From contig NZ_JAHPPD010000022.1 of assembly GCF_019061365.1 (NCBI RefSeq), positions 1 through 33,459 on the forward strand: a DNA stretch of 33,459 nucleotides, written 5' to 3'. The notes beneath the pieces were generated by a model, which ran no database searches, had not been told where the DNA came from, and saw only the letters and a list, made by a program, of their open reading frames with translations. A program made the position numbers and the translations under genes. Numbering within the stretch: the first letter of the stretch is position 1; every line of letters begins with the position of its first letter. The stretch comes from Lentilactobacillus dabitei. Its GTDB lineage: Bacteria > Bacillota > Bacilli > Lactobacillales > Lactobacillaceae. Below are positions 10,312-18,717 of the stretch, in pieces.

Positions 10312-11170
10312 TGTTTTCTGCTGCCACCATTTCTGGAGTATCTAATGTATAAGGGCCAACTTTGCCGGACCGGATATCTTGAATGATCCGATTAGAAGCA
10401 CGTTCATAATCATCGCGCATGCCAATTTTAGCTGTAATCTTCAATAGCAAATCAACATCAGACAACTGCAAGTCCTCATCATTTAAGTGATAACGTTGTC
10501 GGAGTTGGTCTGGTTGTGAGACCCGGAAAAGTTTTAAGGCGAACAACGCAACATCATCACTATGAAAAACGCTGTCTTTAATAGCACCAGTCAGCGCCAG
10601 TTTATTGGCAATTTCTTGACTGGAAAATTTTGGCCACAAAATCCCTGGCGTATCCAAGAGTTCTAACTTACTGCCGGATTTCAGCCATTGTTGCCCCTTA
10701 GTAACGCCAGGACGATTCCCAACTTGGGCTGCCCGGCGATTGACTAATCGATTTAAAACAGTTGATTTGCCGACATTTGGGACGCCGACACTGATCGCCC
10801 GGATTGGCCGCTTTTTCATGCCTTTATCCTGCTCTCGCTGTAATTTATCTCTTAAAATTGGTGAGATGACTGAAATGACATTATTAATCCCAAATTGCGT
10901 TTTAGCATCAATCGCAATTGCCGGTTGGTCGTTATCTTTGAAATACTTCAACCACCTGGCCGTCATTTCAGGCTCAGCAAGATCTCGCTTTGTCATAATG
11001 AACAAGTGAGGCTTATCAGCGCTGATCCGCTTAATTTCGGGATTTTGTGATGAATAAGGAATCCGGGCATCAAGAATTTCAAACACAATGTCGACTAATG
11101 AAAGATTCTCTTCAAACTGGCGAATTGCTTTTGCCATATGTCCAGGGAACCATTGAATTGTTATTGCCAT
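10292..11170 (-). CDS. rbgA: Ribosome biogenesis GTPase RbgA (YlqF)
   Basis: It is an essential late 50S assembly factor that recruits L16-region proteins (family knowledge). The 292 residues show the circular permutation of the YlqF/YawG GTPases: the G4 motif TKRD (60-63, with Thr in place of the usual Asn) comes before G1 (GVPNVGKST) and G3 (DTPG). The N-terminal [15 protein letters not shown] block is diagnostic. A C-terminal RNA-binding helical domain follows. The gene sits 11 bases after yozE and overlaps rnhB, a common order in lactobacilli. Confidence 0.96.
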   Translation of the reverse strand: MAITIQWFPGHMAKAIRQFEENLSLVDIVFEILDARIPYSSQNPEIKRISADKPHLFIMTKRDLAEPEMTARWLKYFKDNDQPAIAIDAKTQFGINNVISVISPILRDKLQREQDKGMKKRPIRAISVGVPNVGKSTVLNRLVNRRAAQVGNRPGVTKGQQWLKSGSKLELLDTPGILWPKFSSQEIANKLALTGAIKDSVFHSDDVALFALKLFRVSQPDQLRQRYHLNDEDLQLSDVDLLLKITAKIGMRDDYERASNRIIQDIRSGKVGPYTLDTPEMVAAENNDDHRN

Positions 11171-11181
11171 ATTTTCACTTC

Positions 11182-11400
11182 CTACATGCTTTCTTCATAC
11201 ATTTTCCAAACCTCATCAAATATTTCCATATTGGGTAAGTACGACGCATTTTCTTCCAAATATTTTGAAAGTGAATCAAATTCATCCAGTTGTTTGGGAA
11301 ATGATTGATCGTAAAAGGCGTTATTGGCAAATTCCGCAATTGGATCTGTACTCCCTGGATTGCGTTGGGTCATTAAAAACTGGTAAAAGGTTTTGTTCAA
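11182..11400 (-). CDS. yozE: YozE family SAM-like protein
   Basis: This 72-residue acidic protein matches the YozE/SAM-like family found in Firmicutes. Marks are the SFYQFLMTQRN-type start (here KTFYQFLMTQRNP), LA.FANNAF and the SxYLEENASYLPNMEIFDEVW segment. The fold is small and helical; no enzymatic function is known. The only in-frame start compatible with the ribosome binding site AAGGAG is a TTG at 11398-11400, about nine bases from the site, so this gene uses TTG. It lies between ypmS-like and rbgA genes in a compact minus-strand series. Confidence 0.85.
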   Translation of the reverse strand: MNKTFYQFLMTQRNPGSTDPIAEFANNAFYDQSFPKQLDEFDSLSKYLEENASYLPNMEIFDEVWKMYEESM

Positions 11401-11413
11401 AATTCAATACTCC

Positions 11414-12022
11414 TTACTGTTTTGGCAAAATGATTTTAAATACGAATTTTCCTTTGCCGTTCATATCAATTGTTTGGGCACTGTAGTTGAGACCGTGCTT
11501 GGTCATATGATTGATGTCCAGTCGAATAAGTTTCTTTTTTGGCACCAATTGAACCCATTTGGGTAATTCATAAGCATTTTTAACATACGTCAAAACAAAA
11601 CTGATGGGAACCGGAAATCGGCCTAATGCTAATTTAGTGGCATGTAATTCAACGTTGCCGTTCGAGAGGACCTTTGGGGTAAAGAAAACCGTAAAGTCAA
11701 CCGTACTACCTAAGAGCTTCATTGACCCATACACGATCCCTTGGTCAGCCACTTCAAAATGATACTTGGCATTATCACTGCCATCTTGAAGCTTGTCAAG
11801 ATAATAATCTGATAAGGTGTTCAGCTGGTCCTTGTTGAGTTGCACCGAAATCGGCGTCGTTCCGGTATTTTTGGCTTCACTATTAAAGGTACTGTCAGCC
11901 TTAGAGGGCATATGAACAATCACCATCAGGGCAACAATCGCCAAAACAATAAGTCCTGCAAGTGATATAAAGGCAACTTTCCAAGGATTTCGCCGTTTAT
12001 TCTTGGTTCTAGATTTCTGCAT
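11414..12022 (-). CDS. ypmS: YpmS-like membrane-anchored protein (DUF2140)
   Basis: This 202-residue protein has a basic N-terminus (KSRTKNKRRNPWK) and one transmembrane helix (about 15-37), then an extracytoplasmic domain rich in beta strands. The order and content resemble B. subtilis YpmS: conserved PISVQLNKDQLNTL near the domain start, a YGSMKLLGS block, and a lipid- or hydrophobic-ligand-like VPISFVLTYVKN segment. It directly follows the SGNH lipase gene with nine bases between, the usual ypmR-ypmS pairing. The function is unknown; an envelope role with the lipase is inferred from context. Confidence 0.8.
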   Translation of the reverse strand: MQKSRTKNKRRNPWKVAFISLAGLIVLAIVALMVIVHMPSKADSTFNSEAKNTGTTPISVQLNKDQLNTLSDYYLDKLQDGSDNAKYHFEVADQGIVYGSMKLLGSTVDFTVFFTPKVLSNGNVELHATKLALGRFPVPISFVLTYVKNAYELPKWVQLVPKKKLIRLDINHMTKHGLNYSAQTIDMNGKGKFVFKIILPKQ

Positions 12023-12031
12023 AAAAATTAA

Positions 12032-12925
12032 TCATCCCTTCGCCCAGTCTGTGTGGTCAACCAGTTGTTTGTATAGCAAATTGGTCATGATTCGGTAGCC
12101 CTTCGTATTTGGATGGAAATGATCATCCGTTGACAAATAAGCGTTCGATTGTGCTGTTTGCCCGGTTAATAACGCCTCAATTTGTGTCGCGTTATAGTGG
12201 CCATTTCCAATCACATGAGCTCGTTTTCGTAATCGTTCACGGGATTGAACCGTTTTAAACTGCCCATCAGACATCCGCTTATTGATTGGAATGAAGTAAA
12301 TCCGTGATTGATGATTAACAACAGCTTGGGTTGCGGAATTATTTTGGGCAACGGCTCGGCTGATGAAGGAAACTTGAGGAAAATAAACGTACACCGGATT
12401 ATAGATTCCAAAAACAAAGATTGGTGAGTGCGGGTTAAGTTGGCGAATATGATTAAATAACCGGGTAACCCGCTTACTGTATGCGGTTCGGTAATTAGCG
12501 AGCTTTGAATCGAGTTTATGGTCACTGGGATCAGTCACATTCTGTTTTAAAAAGTGCAGCAGATCGTTCCCACCGGTTGTCACTGTGATCACATCTGCAT
12601 GGCTTAAACTAGTTCGCAATTTTTTTGAAGTCATGACTCGATGATCAATTTGATCCGTTGTTTCCCCTGATATTCCAAAATTAGCGGTGGACATGTGAAC
12701 GTGAGGATTATTTTGATTGACTTTGTTTGTGATCATGTACGTATACCCACCACGGTTATTAGGATCGCCAATCCCTTGGGTCAGTGAATCGCCAACTGCC
12801 GTTAATTTAACCTGTTTTGGCGGTCGATTCTGGTAATGATTGTATGTCACATAACCGACACCTGCCACAATGATGACCGCAATGATCATGAGCAAGTATT
12901 TCAGTTTATGGCTTCTTTTTTTCAC
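12032..12925 (-). CDS. ypmR: Membrane-anchored SGNH/GDSL hydrolase (YpmR-like)
   Basis: This is a predicted lipase/esterase acting outside the membrane. After an N-terminal anchor helix (about 12-32) the SGNH blocks appear in order: GDSLTQGIGD (nucleophile Ser), the block II Gly region FGISGETTDQI, GGNDLL, and the C-terminal DDHFHPN with catalytic Asp and His. I place the start at a GTG at 12925 (VKKRSHKLKYL), giving 297 residues, because a G-rich GGGGGTG site lies seven bases upstream. The frame is open to an ATG at 13009, which would add 28 unlikely residues. A run of seven Gs (12935-12941) lies at this ribosome binding site. It sits between degV and ypmS-like genes. Confidence 0.85.
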   Translation of the reverse strand: MKKRSHKLKYLLMIIAVIIVAGVGYVTYNHYQNRPPKQVKLTAVGDSLTQGIGDPNNRGGYTYMITNKVNQNNPHVHMSTANFGISGETTDQIDHRVMTSKKLRTSLSHADVITVTTGGNDLLHFLKQNVTDPSDHKLDSKLANYRTAYSKRVTRLFNHIRQLNPHSPIFVFGIYNPVYVYFPQVSFISRAVAQNNSATQAVVNHQSRIYFIPINKRMSDGQFKTVQSRERLRKRAHVIGNGHYNATQIEALLTGQTAQSNAYLSTDDHFHPNTKGYRIMTNLLYKQLVDHTDWAKG

Positions 12926-13021
12926 TAACGGACACCCCCCCGCCGTCAAAGCACTGACAATATAAAAGAGAGCATCGACATCATATTCTCGTCTCAGCCC
13001 TTCTCGCATAACGAAGCTATT

Positions 13022-13870
13022 TTAATCTGGATCACTATAATAAATCAAGGCAAATCCACCTTGGCCAACATGGGTCGCAATAATTGGGGAAGTTGTTCGG
13101 TAAAACAACGGTACATTAGGAAAGAGTTCTTTTAATTGTTGAACCGTTTCTCGTAACACATCGGTTTCGGTTACATAAGAAATTCCGATCATTTGAAGCG
13201 CCTTGGTATTCTTCATTTCATCGAGAACTTTGCCGAAGAATCTTCGAAGTGACTTATCACCCCGTCCCTTAGAAATGACCTTCAACTTGCCATCAGCAAC
13301 CTCTAGCCCCAATTTTAAATTTAAGAAATTGGTAATTGCCCCGGCAATCGGATGAAGCCGGCCGCCTTTGACAATATTGTCAAGCGTCATCACGCACAGA
13401 TAAAGTTTGGTATTATCTCGAACTTTGTTAATCTGCTTTACGATTGTATCACGGTCGGCCCCTTCTTGGGCAAGCTTAGCAGCTTCAAGGACTTGAAAGC
13501 TCAAGCCCCGATCGGTAAAAGTACTGTCAATAACCGTTACATCACTCTTGCTCAACGTTGCCGCCTGTTCTGCAGCGTGAACAGTTCCGCTGATAGCTTC
13601 CAGCATATCAATACAAAGAACTTGGCTGCCGTCTTTACCAGCTTCGTCAAACGCTTCAATGAACTTACCAACAGGCGGTTGACTGGTCTTGGGAAGATCC
13701 TTGGCTACCATCATTTTAGGAACAAACTGTTCATTGTCGATTGTGTCACGTTCAACATAGACCGTGCCATCGATCATGACTGTTAAGGGAACGATTGTAA
13801 TATCATATTGTTTAACTTCCTCATCGGATAATTGAGCAGATGAGTCCGTCACAATTTTTACTTTTGCCAT
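13022..13870 (-). CDS. degV: DegV family fatty-acid-binding protein
   Basis: DegV/FakB proteins bind a fatty acid and present it to the kinase FakA for incorporation into phospholipid (family knowledge). This 282-residue chain has the N-terminal KIVTDSSAQLS motif, the TSQPPVGKF ligand-headgroup motif and the C-terminal HVGQGGFALIYY block. The kinase subunit is not in this window. A perfect TATAAT at 13924-13929 on the minus strand lies about 54 bases before the start. The gene heads the series leading to the SGNH lipase and YpmS-like protein, a lipid-linked neighbourhood. Confidence 0.93.
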   Translation of the reverse strand: MAKVKIVTDSSAQLSDEEVKQYDITIVPLTVMIDGTVYVERDTIDNEQFVPKMMVAKDLPKTSQPPVGKFIEAFDEAGKDGSQVLCIDMLEAISGTVHAAEQAATLSKSDVTVIDSTFTDRGLSFQVLEAAKLAQEGADRDTIVKQINKVRDNTKLYLCVMTLDNIVKGGRLHPIAGAITNFLNLKLGLEVADGKLKVISKGRGDKSLRRFFGKVLDEMKNTKALQMIGISYVTETDVLRETVQQLKELFPNVPLFYRTTSPIIATHVGQGGFALIYYSDPD

Positions 13871-13923
13871 TTACGCCACTCGTTTCTTTACAAAATTGAT
13901 AATTGTTTTGTTACTCAAAGATA

Positions 13924-13929
13924 ATTATA
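13924..13929 (-). promoter_or_regulatory. -10 element of degV
   Basis: A perfect TATAAT on the minus strand lies between the dfrA stop and the degV start. No good -35 is found at 16-18 bases, and no terminator separates dfrA from this promoter. Confidence 0.45.
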
Positions 13930-13969
13930 TCAAAGTTTTTTGTTAACTTACATGATCATTTTTGTTCAA

Positions 13970-14458
13970 TTAAGCTTTTCGATCATAAACTTCGAATGTG
14001 TGTGGAAACGGATTCTTTTTATCCACCATGCCATCAACTGACTTGGTTAACTTAAAATCCCCATAATTAATTTCAGGCATGTAGGTATCTCCCGTGAAGG
14101 CATGATCAATCTTAGTTCGATATAGTTGATCAACTTTGTCTAATAATTGAGAAAAAATATTGGCGCCACCGGTCACAAAATAATTCTCATTCGGATTTTG
14201 ATCAATCATTTCACATAACTCAGAAATTGATGAAACCACCAAAACCCCCGCTGGAAAATCAGTTTTTCGAGAGACAACGATGTTTTGTCGTCCTGGCAGC
14301 GGTCGATTATAACTCCGAAACGTATTGGCACCTGAAATGATCGGATGCCCCATCGTTGTGTTCTTAAAATACTTCATATCGTCAGCTAAATGCCAAGGTA
14401 GCCCACCTTTGGCACCAATCAAACCGTTAGCATCTTCTGCCCAAATATAAGAAATCAT
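13970..14458 (-). CDS. dfrA: Dihydrofolate reductase
   Basis: It regenerates tetrahydrofolate from the dihydrofolate made by thymidylate synthase, encoded 12 bases upstream. The 162 residues match the L. casei enzyme in length. Landmarks are Trp22 and the catalytic acid in LPWHLADD (Asp27 by alignment with the Lc Asp26 position), Arg57 in RPLPGR which binds the folate glutamate, and the VTGGANIF nicotinamide-side loop. The usual G-R-x-T cofactor motif is replaced by G43-A44-N45-T46, losing the Arg that contacts the NADPH 2'-phosphate; the following S63-R64-K65 may compensate. It is the target of trimethoprim. Confidence 0.96.
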   Translation of the reverse strand: MISYIWAEDANGLIGAKGGLPWHLADDMKYFKNTTMGHPIISGANTFRSYNRPLPGRQNIVVSRKTDFPAGVLVVSSISELCEMIDQNPNENYFVTGGANIFSQLLDKVDQLYRTKIDHAFTGDTYMPEINYGDFKLTKSVDGMVDKKNPFPHTFEVYDRKA

Positions 14459-14470
14459 TGATTGAGCCTC

Positions 14471-15421
14471 CTAAACGGCCACTGGCGCTTGAATTTTGGG
14501 ATATGGATCATAGTTCTCAACTTTAATATCGCCCATCGTGAAATCGTCAAGATGTTGCTTCTCCGGATTTAACCATAATTGTGGGGCATTATGTGGTTTC
14601 CGGGTTAATTGTTCCTTTACCTGTTCAATGTGATTGGAATAAATATGAGCATCTCCGAGCGTATGAACAAAATCACCAACTTCCAGACCGCATTCGCGAG
14701 CGATTAAGGACGTTAAAAGCGCGTAACTGGCAATATTAAACGGAACCCCAATAAAGATATCGCCTGAACGCTGGTAAAGCTGACAGCTTAATTTACCATC
14801 AACGACATAAAACTGGAACATTGTATGACAAGGAGGTAGAGCCATTGAAGGCACGTCCTCTGGATTCCAGGCGGAAACAATCATTCTTCTGGAATCAGGA
14901 TGATTCTTGATCAAATCAATCACATTCTGAATTTGATCAATGGTTTGGCCCTTCGAAGTCTTCCAAGCGCGCCATTGACTCCCATAAATCAAGCCAAGAT
15001 CGCCATATTTGTTGGCAAAGTCTTCATCGTCAAGAATTTTTTGACAGAACAAATTCATTTGTTCCTTGTATACTTTGTTAAATTCAGGATCCTTGAGGGC
15101 CCGATGAGAGAAGTCGGTCATGTCTGGGCCTTGATAATCAGCAGATTGAACGTAGTTTTGGAATGGCCATTCATCCCAGATATGATTCTTGTGTTGTAAT
15201 AAGAACCGAATATTTGTGCCACCCTTTAAGAACCATAATAATTCGCTCTTAATCAAGCCGAATGGCACTTTTTTTGTCGTCAGTAACGGGAATCCTTCAG
15301 AAAGATCAAAACGCATTTGGTATCCAAAAGTACTCAAAGTACCAGTGTGGGTTCGGTCGGATTTCTTGTGACCGTTTTCCAAAACATACTTTTCGAGGTT
15401 TAAATAGGCATCTTCTAACAT
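14471..15421 (-). CDS. thyA: Thymidylate synthase ThyA
   Basis: It makes dTMP from dUMP with methylenetetrahydrofolate, releasing dihydrofolate for the next gene in the operon. The 316 residues and the ~50-residue insert (about 85-140) are those of the L. casei-type enzyme. The catalytic Cys198 lies in [14 protein letters not shown], and the number agrees with L. casei TS. Other conserved parts are [38 protein letters not shown] and HIYSNHIEQ. The ATG at 15421 follows a AAGGAG site at about 15431-15436. It lies 21 bases after the ABC-F gene and 12 before dfrA. Confidence 0.97.
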   Translation of the reverse strand: MLEDAYLNLEKYVLENGHKKSDRTHTGTLSTFGYQMRFDLSEGFPLLTTKKVPFGLIKSELLWFLKGGTNIRFLLQHKNHIWDEWPFQNYVQSADYQGPDMTDFSHRALKDPEFNKVYKEQMNLFCQKILDDEDFANKYGDLGLIYGSQWRAWKTSKGQTIDQIQNVIDLIKNHPDSRRMIVSAWNPEDVPSMALPPCHTMFQFYVVDGKLSCQLYQRSGDIFIGVPFNIASYALLTSLIARECGLEVGDFVHTLGDAHIYSNHIEQVKEQLTRKPHNAPQLWLNPEKQHLDDFTMGDIKVENYDPYPKIQAPVAV

Positions 15422-15442
15422 GACAATTCTCCTTTTAAATGG

Positions 15443-17362
15443 TTATTCAGCATATTCACTCAGGTATTCCCAACGTTTAATCTTTTGATCGATTTCTGCT
15501 TCTAATTCGTCCTTTTGCGCTTGTAAATCGGCAAGCTTGTCATAATCACTGCCATTGGACTGCATTTGCTTTTCGATTTCAGACTGTTGGCCTTCCAGAG
15601 TATCAATATCCTTCTCAATATGACCGTACTCAAGTTGCTCAGCATACGTTAATTTTTTCTTTTTGTCGTTATCTTTGTCGTTATCACTGGAATTCTCAGC
15701 GGAATCCGGCGCTTTTTCTTTAACCGAAACAGATTTAGCTTGACTAGTTTCTTTTTTTACGGACTGGTGTTTGCGAGCTAAATAATCTGTAAACCGGCCA
15801 CGATGCTCTTCGATGACGCCATCACCATCGAATATCAACAATCGATCGGCCACTTTATCCAAGAAATAACGGTCGTGAGAAACGGTAATGACCGTTCCTT
15901 GAAATTTAGAAATATAATCTTCCAGCACCGTCAAGGTTGCAATGTCCAAATCATTGGTTGGCTCATCCAACAATAAAACATTTGGTTGCTGCATCAATAA
16001 CTTTAACAGGTAAAGACGCCGCTTTTCACCACCGGATAATTTCCGAATCAGTGTCCCGTGCATGAATCTTGGGAATAAAAATTGCTCCAAAAGTTCAGTC
16101 ACACTGATTTTTTGACCATTCTTGTCAGTGACTTGCTGACCAATTTCATTTAAGTAGCTAATCACCCGCTTATCTTCTGGAATCGGTTCCGTTAACTGGG
16201 TATAATACGCCATTTTAACCGTTTCGCCAATCTTTATGATGCCCGAATCCAGTTTCAACCGCCCGGCAATGACATTCAGTAGGCTGGTCTTGCCGGCGCC
16301 GTTCTCGCCGCTAATTCCGATCCGTTCGTTGGGCTGAACCAAAATATTAAAATCTTTCAGGATGGTTTGACCAGCGATACTCAAGTTGGCGTCCTTCATC
16401 TTAATAACTTCTTTACCTAGTCGGGCTTGACCAAGTGAAATATCAACGTCCTGATCAAGCTTGAGCGTATTCACATTTTCTTTGAGATCATTAAATCGAT
16501 TAATCCGAGCTTGTTGCTTGGTAGAACGGGCTTTCGCACCAGTCTTCATCCAAGCCAGTTCCGACTTGTAAAGCTGTTGGGTTTTGTGTTGGGCATCAAT
16601 TTCTCCCTGTACCCGAGTGGCTTTTTGCGCAACATAATCTTGATAGTTTCCCTCGTATTCGTAGAGCTTACCAAATGACAGTTCCCAAATTTTATTAGCA
16701 ACCTGATCCAGAAAATATCGATCATGGGTTACAACAATCAGGGAGCCCTTATAACCAGCCAAGTAATTTTGCAACCAGTCAATGGAGTCAAAGTCCAAAT
16801 GGTTAGTCGGTTCATCCAGCAACAAAAGGTCGGGCGATTGAATCAACACCTGAGCCAATCCGACACGTCGGCGTTGGCCACCGGAAAGTTCACCAACTTT
16901 TTGGTTATAATCATCGATTTTTAACTGGGTCAAAATCGTTTTAACATCACTTTGAGCGTTCCAGGCATCTTCTTCATTCATTCGCGCTTCAGCCTTGGTA
17001 TAGCGCTTTTCTGCTGTTTCATCCTCTGGATGGGCAGAGTATTCTTTCAACGTATTTTCATAATTTCTGATTGTTTGATAAACCTTCTGTGAACCCGAAA
17101 AAACGGCATCCATAATCGATAAATTGTCATCAAGTTCGGGATCCTGGGTCAAATAGCCGATCGTATATGACTTGGAAGTAATGATATCGCCAATCGAATC
17201 ATGATCCATTCCAGAAATTGCATTCAAAAGCGATGTTTTGCCACTTCCGTTTGTTCCAATCAACCCAATTCGATCATGTTCATTGATCATAAAACTGAGA
17301 TTATCAAAAAGCGTTTTTTCACCATACGTTTTGGTTAATCCTTCAACCCGCATTGTTTCCAT
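15443..17362 (-). CDS. ABC-F family ATPase (Uup/YfmR type)
   Basis: This is a soluble ribosome-associated ATPase with two ABC domains and no membrane domain. Domain 1 has Walker A GTNGSGKT (36-43), signature LSGGQ (159-163) and LLLLDEPTNHLD (about 180-190). The inter-domain linker (about 245-310) carries the basic helical ARSTKQQARINRF region that reaches the ribosomal P-site tRNA in this family. Domain 2 has Walker A GENGAGKT (352-359), signature LSGGE (442-446) and DEPTNDLD. A charged low-complexity stretch (about 535-575) leads into a C-terminal coiled coil (about 580-639), as in Uup and YfmR, which act on stalled or misfolded ribosomal complexes. Antibiotic resistance is not indicated. 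It lies three bases after cca. Confidence 0.9.
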   Translation of the reverse strand: METMRVEGLTKTYGEKTLFDNLSFMINEHDRIGLIGTNGSGKTSLLNAISGMDHDSIGDIITSKSYTIGYLTQDPELDDNLSIMDAVFSGSQKVYQTIRNYENTLKEYSAHPEDETAEKRYTKAEARMNEEDAWNAQSDVKTILTQLKIDDYNQKVGELSGGQRRRVGLAQVLIQSPDLLLLDEPTNHLDFDSIDWLQNYLAGYKGSLIVVTHDRYFLDQVANKIWELSFGKLYEYEGNYQDYVAQKATRVQGEIDAQHKTQQLYKSELAWMKTGAKARSTKQQARINRFNDLKENVNTLKLDQDVDISLGQARLGKEVIKMKDANLSIAGQTILKDFNILVQPNERIGISGENGAGKTSLLNVIAGRLKLDSGIIKIGETVKMAYYTQLTEPIPEDKRVISYLNEIGQQVTDKNGQKISVTELLEQFLFPRFMHGTLIRKLSGGEKRRLYLLKLLMQQPNVLLLDEPTNDLDIATLTVLEDYISKFQGTVITVSHDRYFLDKVADRLLIFDGDGVIEEHRGRFTDYLARKHQSVKKETSQAKSVSVKEKAPDSAENSSDNDKDNDKKKKLTYAEQLEYGHIEKDIDTLEGQQSEIEKQMQSNGSDYDKLADLQAQKDELEAEIDQKIKRWEYLSEYAE

Positions 17363-17365
17363 TAA

Positions 17366-18586
17366 TTAATCATCCTCGTTTATAAAACTTTTTGTCGCAC
17401 TGATGAGCGCCGGTCGGGTGTTGGCCACCTTAGCGTCAACCACAGCTTTTTCTAAATAATTTAACGTTTCACCCAATTGTGGGCTGGGTTTTAAAATCCC
17501 ATCCTTAATGAGTTGGCCGCCGGTAATTTTAAGTTGTTTTTTGTCCGTGATTGGTAAGTGGTCATAGTCAGCCACGTACCCGGAGAAATCACTGGTGGAA
17601 ATGGCATTCAAAATATTAACAGCGTTTTCAACATTTTCCCGGCCAGCTCGGTATAAATCCCAGTTGGACAGTTCATTCGAACTCATTCTAAAAAGTAATT
17701 CAGTCGTTAGTATAACATCATTGATCACTTTATTGGCGGTCTTCCACCTTTTCAAAAATGTGCGGATCGCTTCGGCTGACAAGTTGAAATAAAGGGCTAG
17801 TAATGACCAAACCTGAGGCTCATTAGTCAGTCGAAAATGGCTGTTAACGATCGCTTGTAACTGAGCCAGTTGATTGCCTAATTCCGGCATATATTTATAA
17901 AGGTTTGTTTCAATAGCCAAGTTCAAGCCATTTTGAGCATCGACCCCCATCATCATTTTGACAAACTCGGAATGGGTTCGTTCCACAGCAATTTTTGCCA
18001 GTAACTGACTATGACGTTTAATGCCGGCAAGGGTTTTTGCTTCGATTTTAAAGTCTAACTGGCTGGCAAACCGGATTGCCCGCATCATTCTCAAAGCATC
18101 TTCATTAAAACGTTCGTTAGGATCACCCACCGCGCGGATAATCTTAGCCTCCATATCAGCCAAACCGCCGAATAAATCAGTGATCTGTCCGCTCTCACTC
18201 ATTGCAAGCGCGTTGATTGTAAAATCTCGGCGTTTAAGGTCTTCTTTTAGCGACCTCACAAAGTTCACTTCGTCCGGTCGGCGATAATCTTGATAGCCCG
18301 ACTCGGTCCGAAAAGTCGTCACTTCATAACCATTTCCGTGATCAAGAATCATCACCGTTCCGTGTTCAATTCCGGTATCGACTGTTCGCTTAAATAAGCT
18401 CTTAACCTCGCTGGGATAAGCACTAGTGGCAATATCAACATCATGAATTGGTCGATGCAAGAGTGTGTCTCTAACGGAACCGCCAACAAAATAAGCCTCA
18501 TATCCTGCGGCCTCAATCTTTCGTAGGATTGGTAAAGCTTCTTGAAATTCAGTTGGAATTTTACCCATTTTCACGCTAATCGCCAT
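17366..18586 (-). CDS. cca: CCA tRNA nucleotidyltransferase
   Basis: It adds or repairs the 3'-CCA of tRNAs. I take the ATG at 18586 (MAISVKMGKIP), giving 406 residues, near the normal length; AAAGGAG lies about 14 bases upstream, slightly far. A frame extension to 18670 would pass through intergenic DNA and is rejected. Class II features are present: GGSVRDTLL, the DVDIAT catalytic pair, TVDTGIEHGTV, FRTE, the RRDFTINALA motif and RAIRFASQLDF. The C-terminal helical body follows. It heads the cca > ABC-F > thyA > dfrA cluster and diverges from yitT. Confidence 0.95.
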   Translation of the reverse strand: MAISVKMGKIPTEFQEALPILRKIEAAGYEAYFVGGSVRDTLLHRPIHDVDIATSAYPSEVKSLFKRTVDTGIEHGTVMILDHGNGYEVTTFRTESGYQDYRRPDEVNFVRSLKEDLKRRDFTINALAMSESGQITDLFGGLADMEAKIIRAVGDPNERFNEDALRMMRAIRFASQLDFKIEAKTLAGIKRHSQLLAKIAVERTHSEFVKMMMGVDAQNGLNLAIETNLYKYMPELGNQLAQLQAIVNSHFRLTNEPQVWSLLALYFNLSAEAIRTFLKRWKTANKVINDVILTTELLFRMSSNELSNWDLYRAGRENVENAVNILNAISTSDFSGYVADYDHLPITDKKQLKITGGQLIKDGILKPSPQLGETLNYLEKAVVDAKVANTRPALISATKSFINEDD

Positions 18587-18656
18587 CCAATTTCTTTTTA
18601 CTCCTTTAATAATTTTAACAGAATTAAGGCCAGAATAAAAAAGAATGTCGCAATGA

Positions 18657-18686
18657 TTGCCATTTGGCAACGAAACTTGCTATGAT
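18657..18686 (+). promoter_or_regulatory. yitT promoter with palindrome at its -35
   Basis: -35 TTGCCA (18657-18662) and -10 TATGAT (18681-18686) are 18 bases apart. The -35 is half of a perfect palindrome TTGCCATTTGGCAA (18657-18670), a possible repressor site in the divergent cca/yitT spacer. Confidence 0.6.
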
Positions 18687-18717
18687 TAGTCGGTGACTAT
18701 TTCGGGGAGGTAAAACG

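Noticed and set aside
13352-13786. Plus-strand open frame of 144 codons
   Set aside because: It lies wholly antisense to degV, with no ribosome binding site and no recognisable domain.
15443-17362. ABC-F protein as an antibiotic resistance factor
   Set aside because: The C-terminal coiled coil and housekeeping neighbours (cca, thyA, dfrA) point to Uup/YfmR, not the resistance ABC-F groups.
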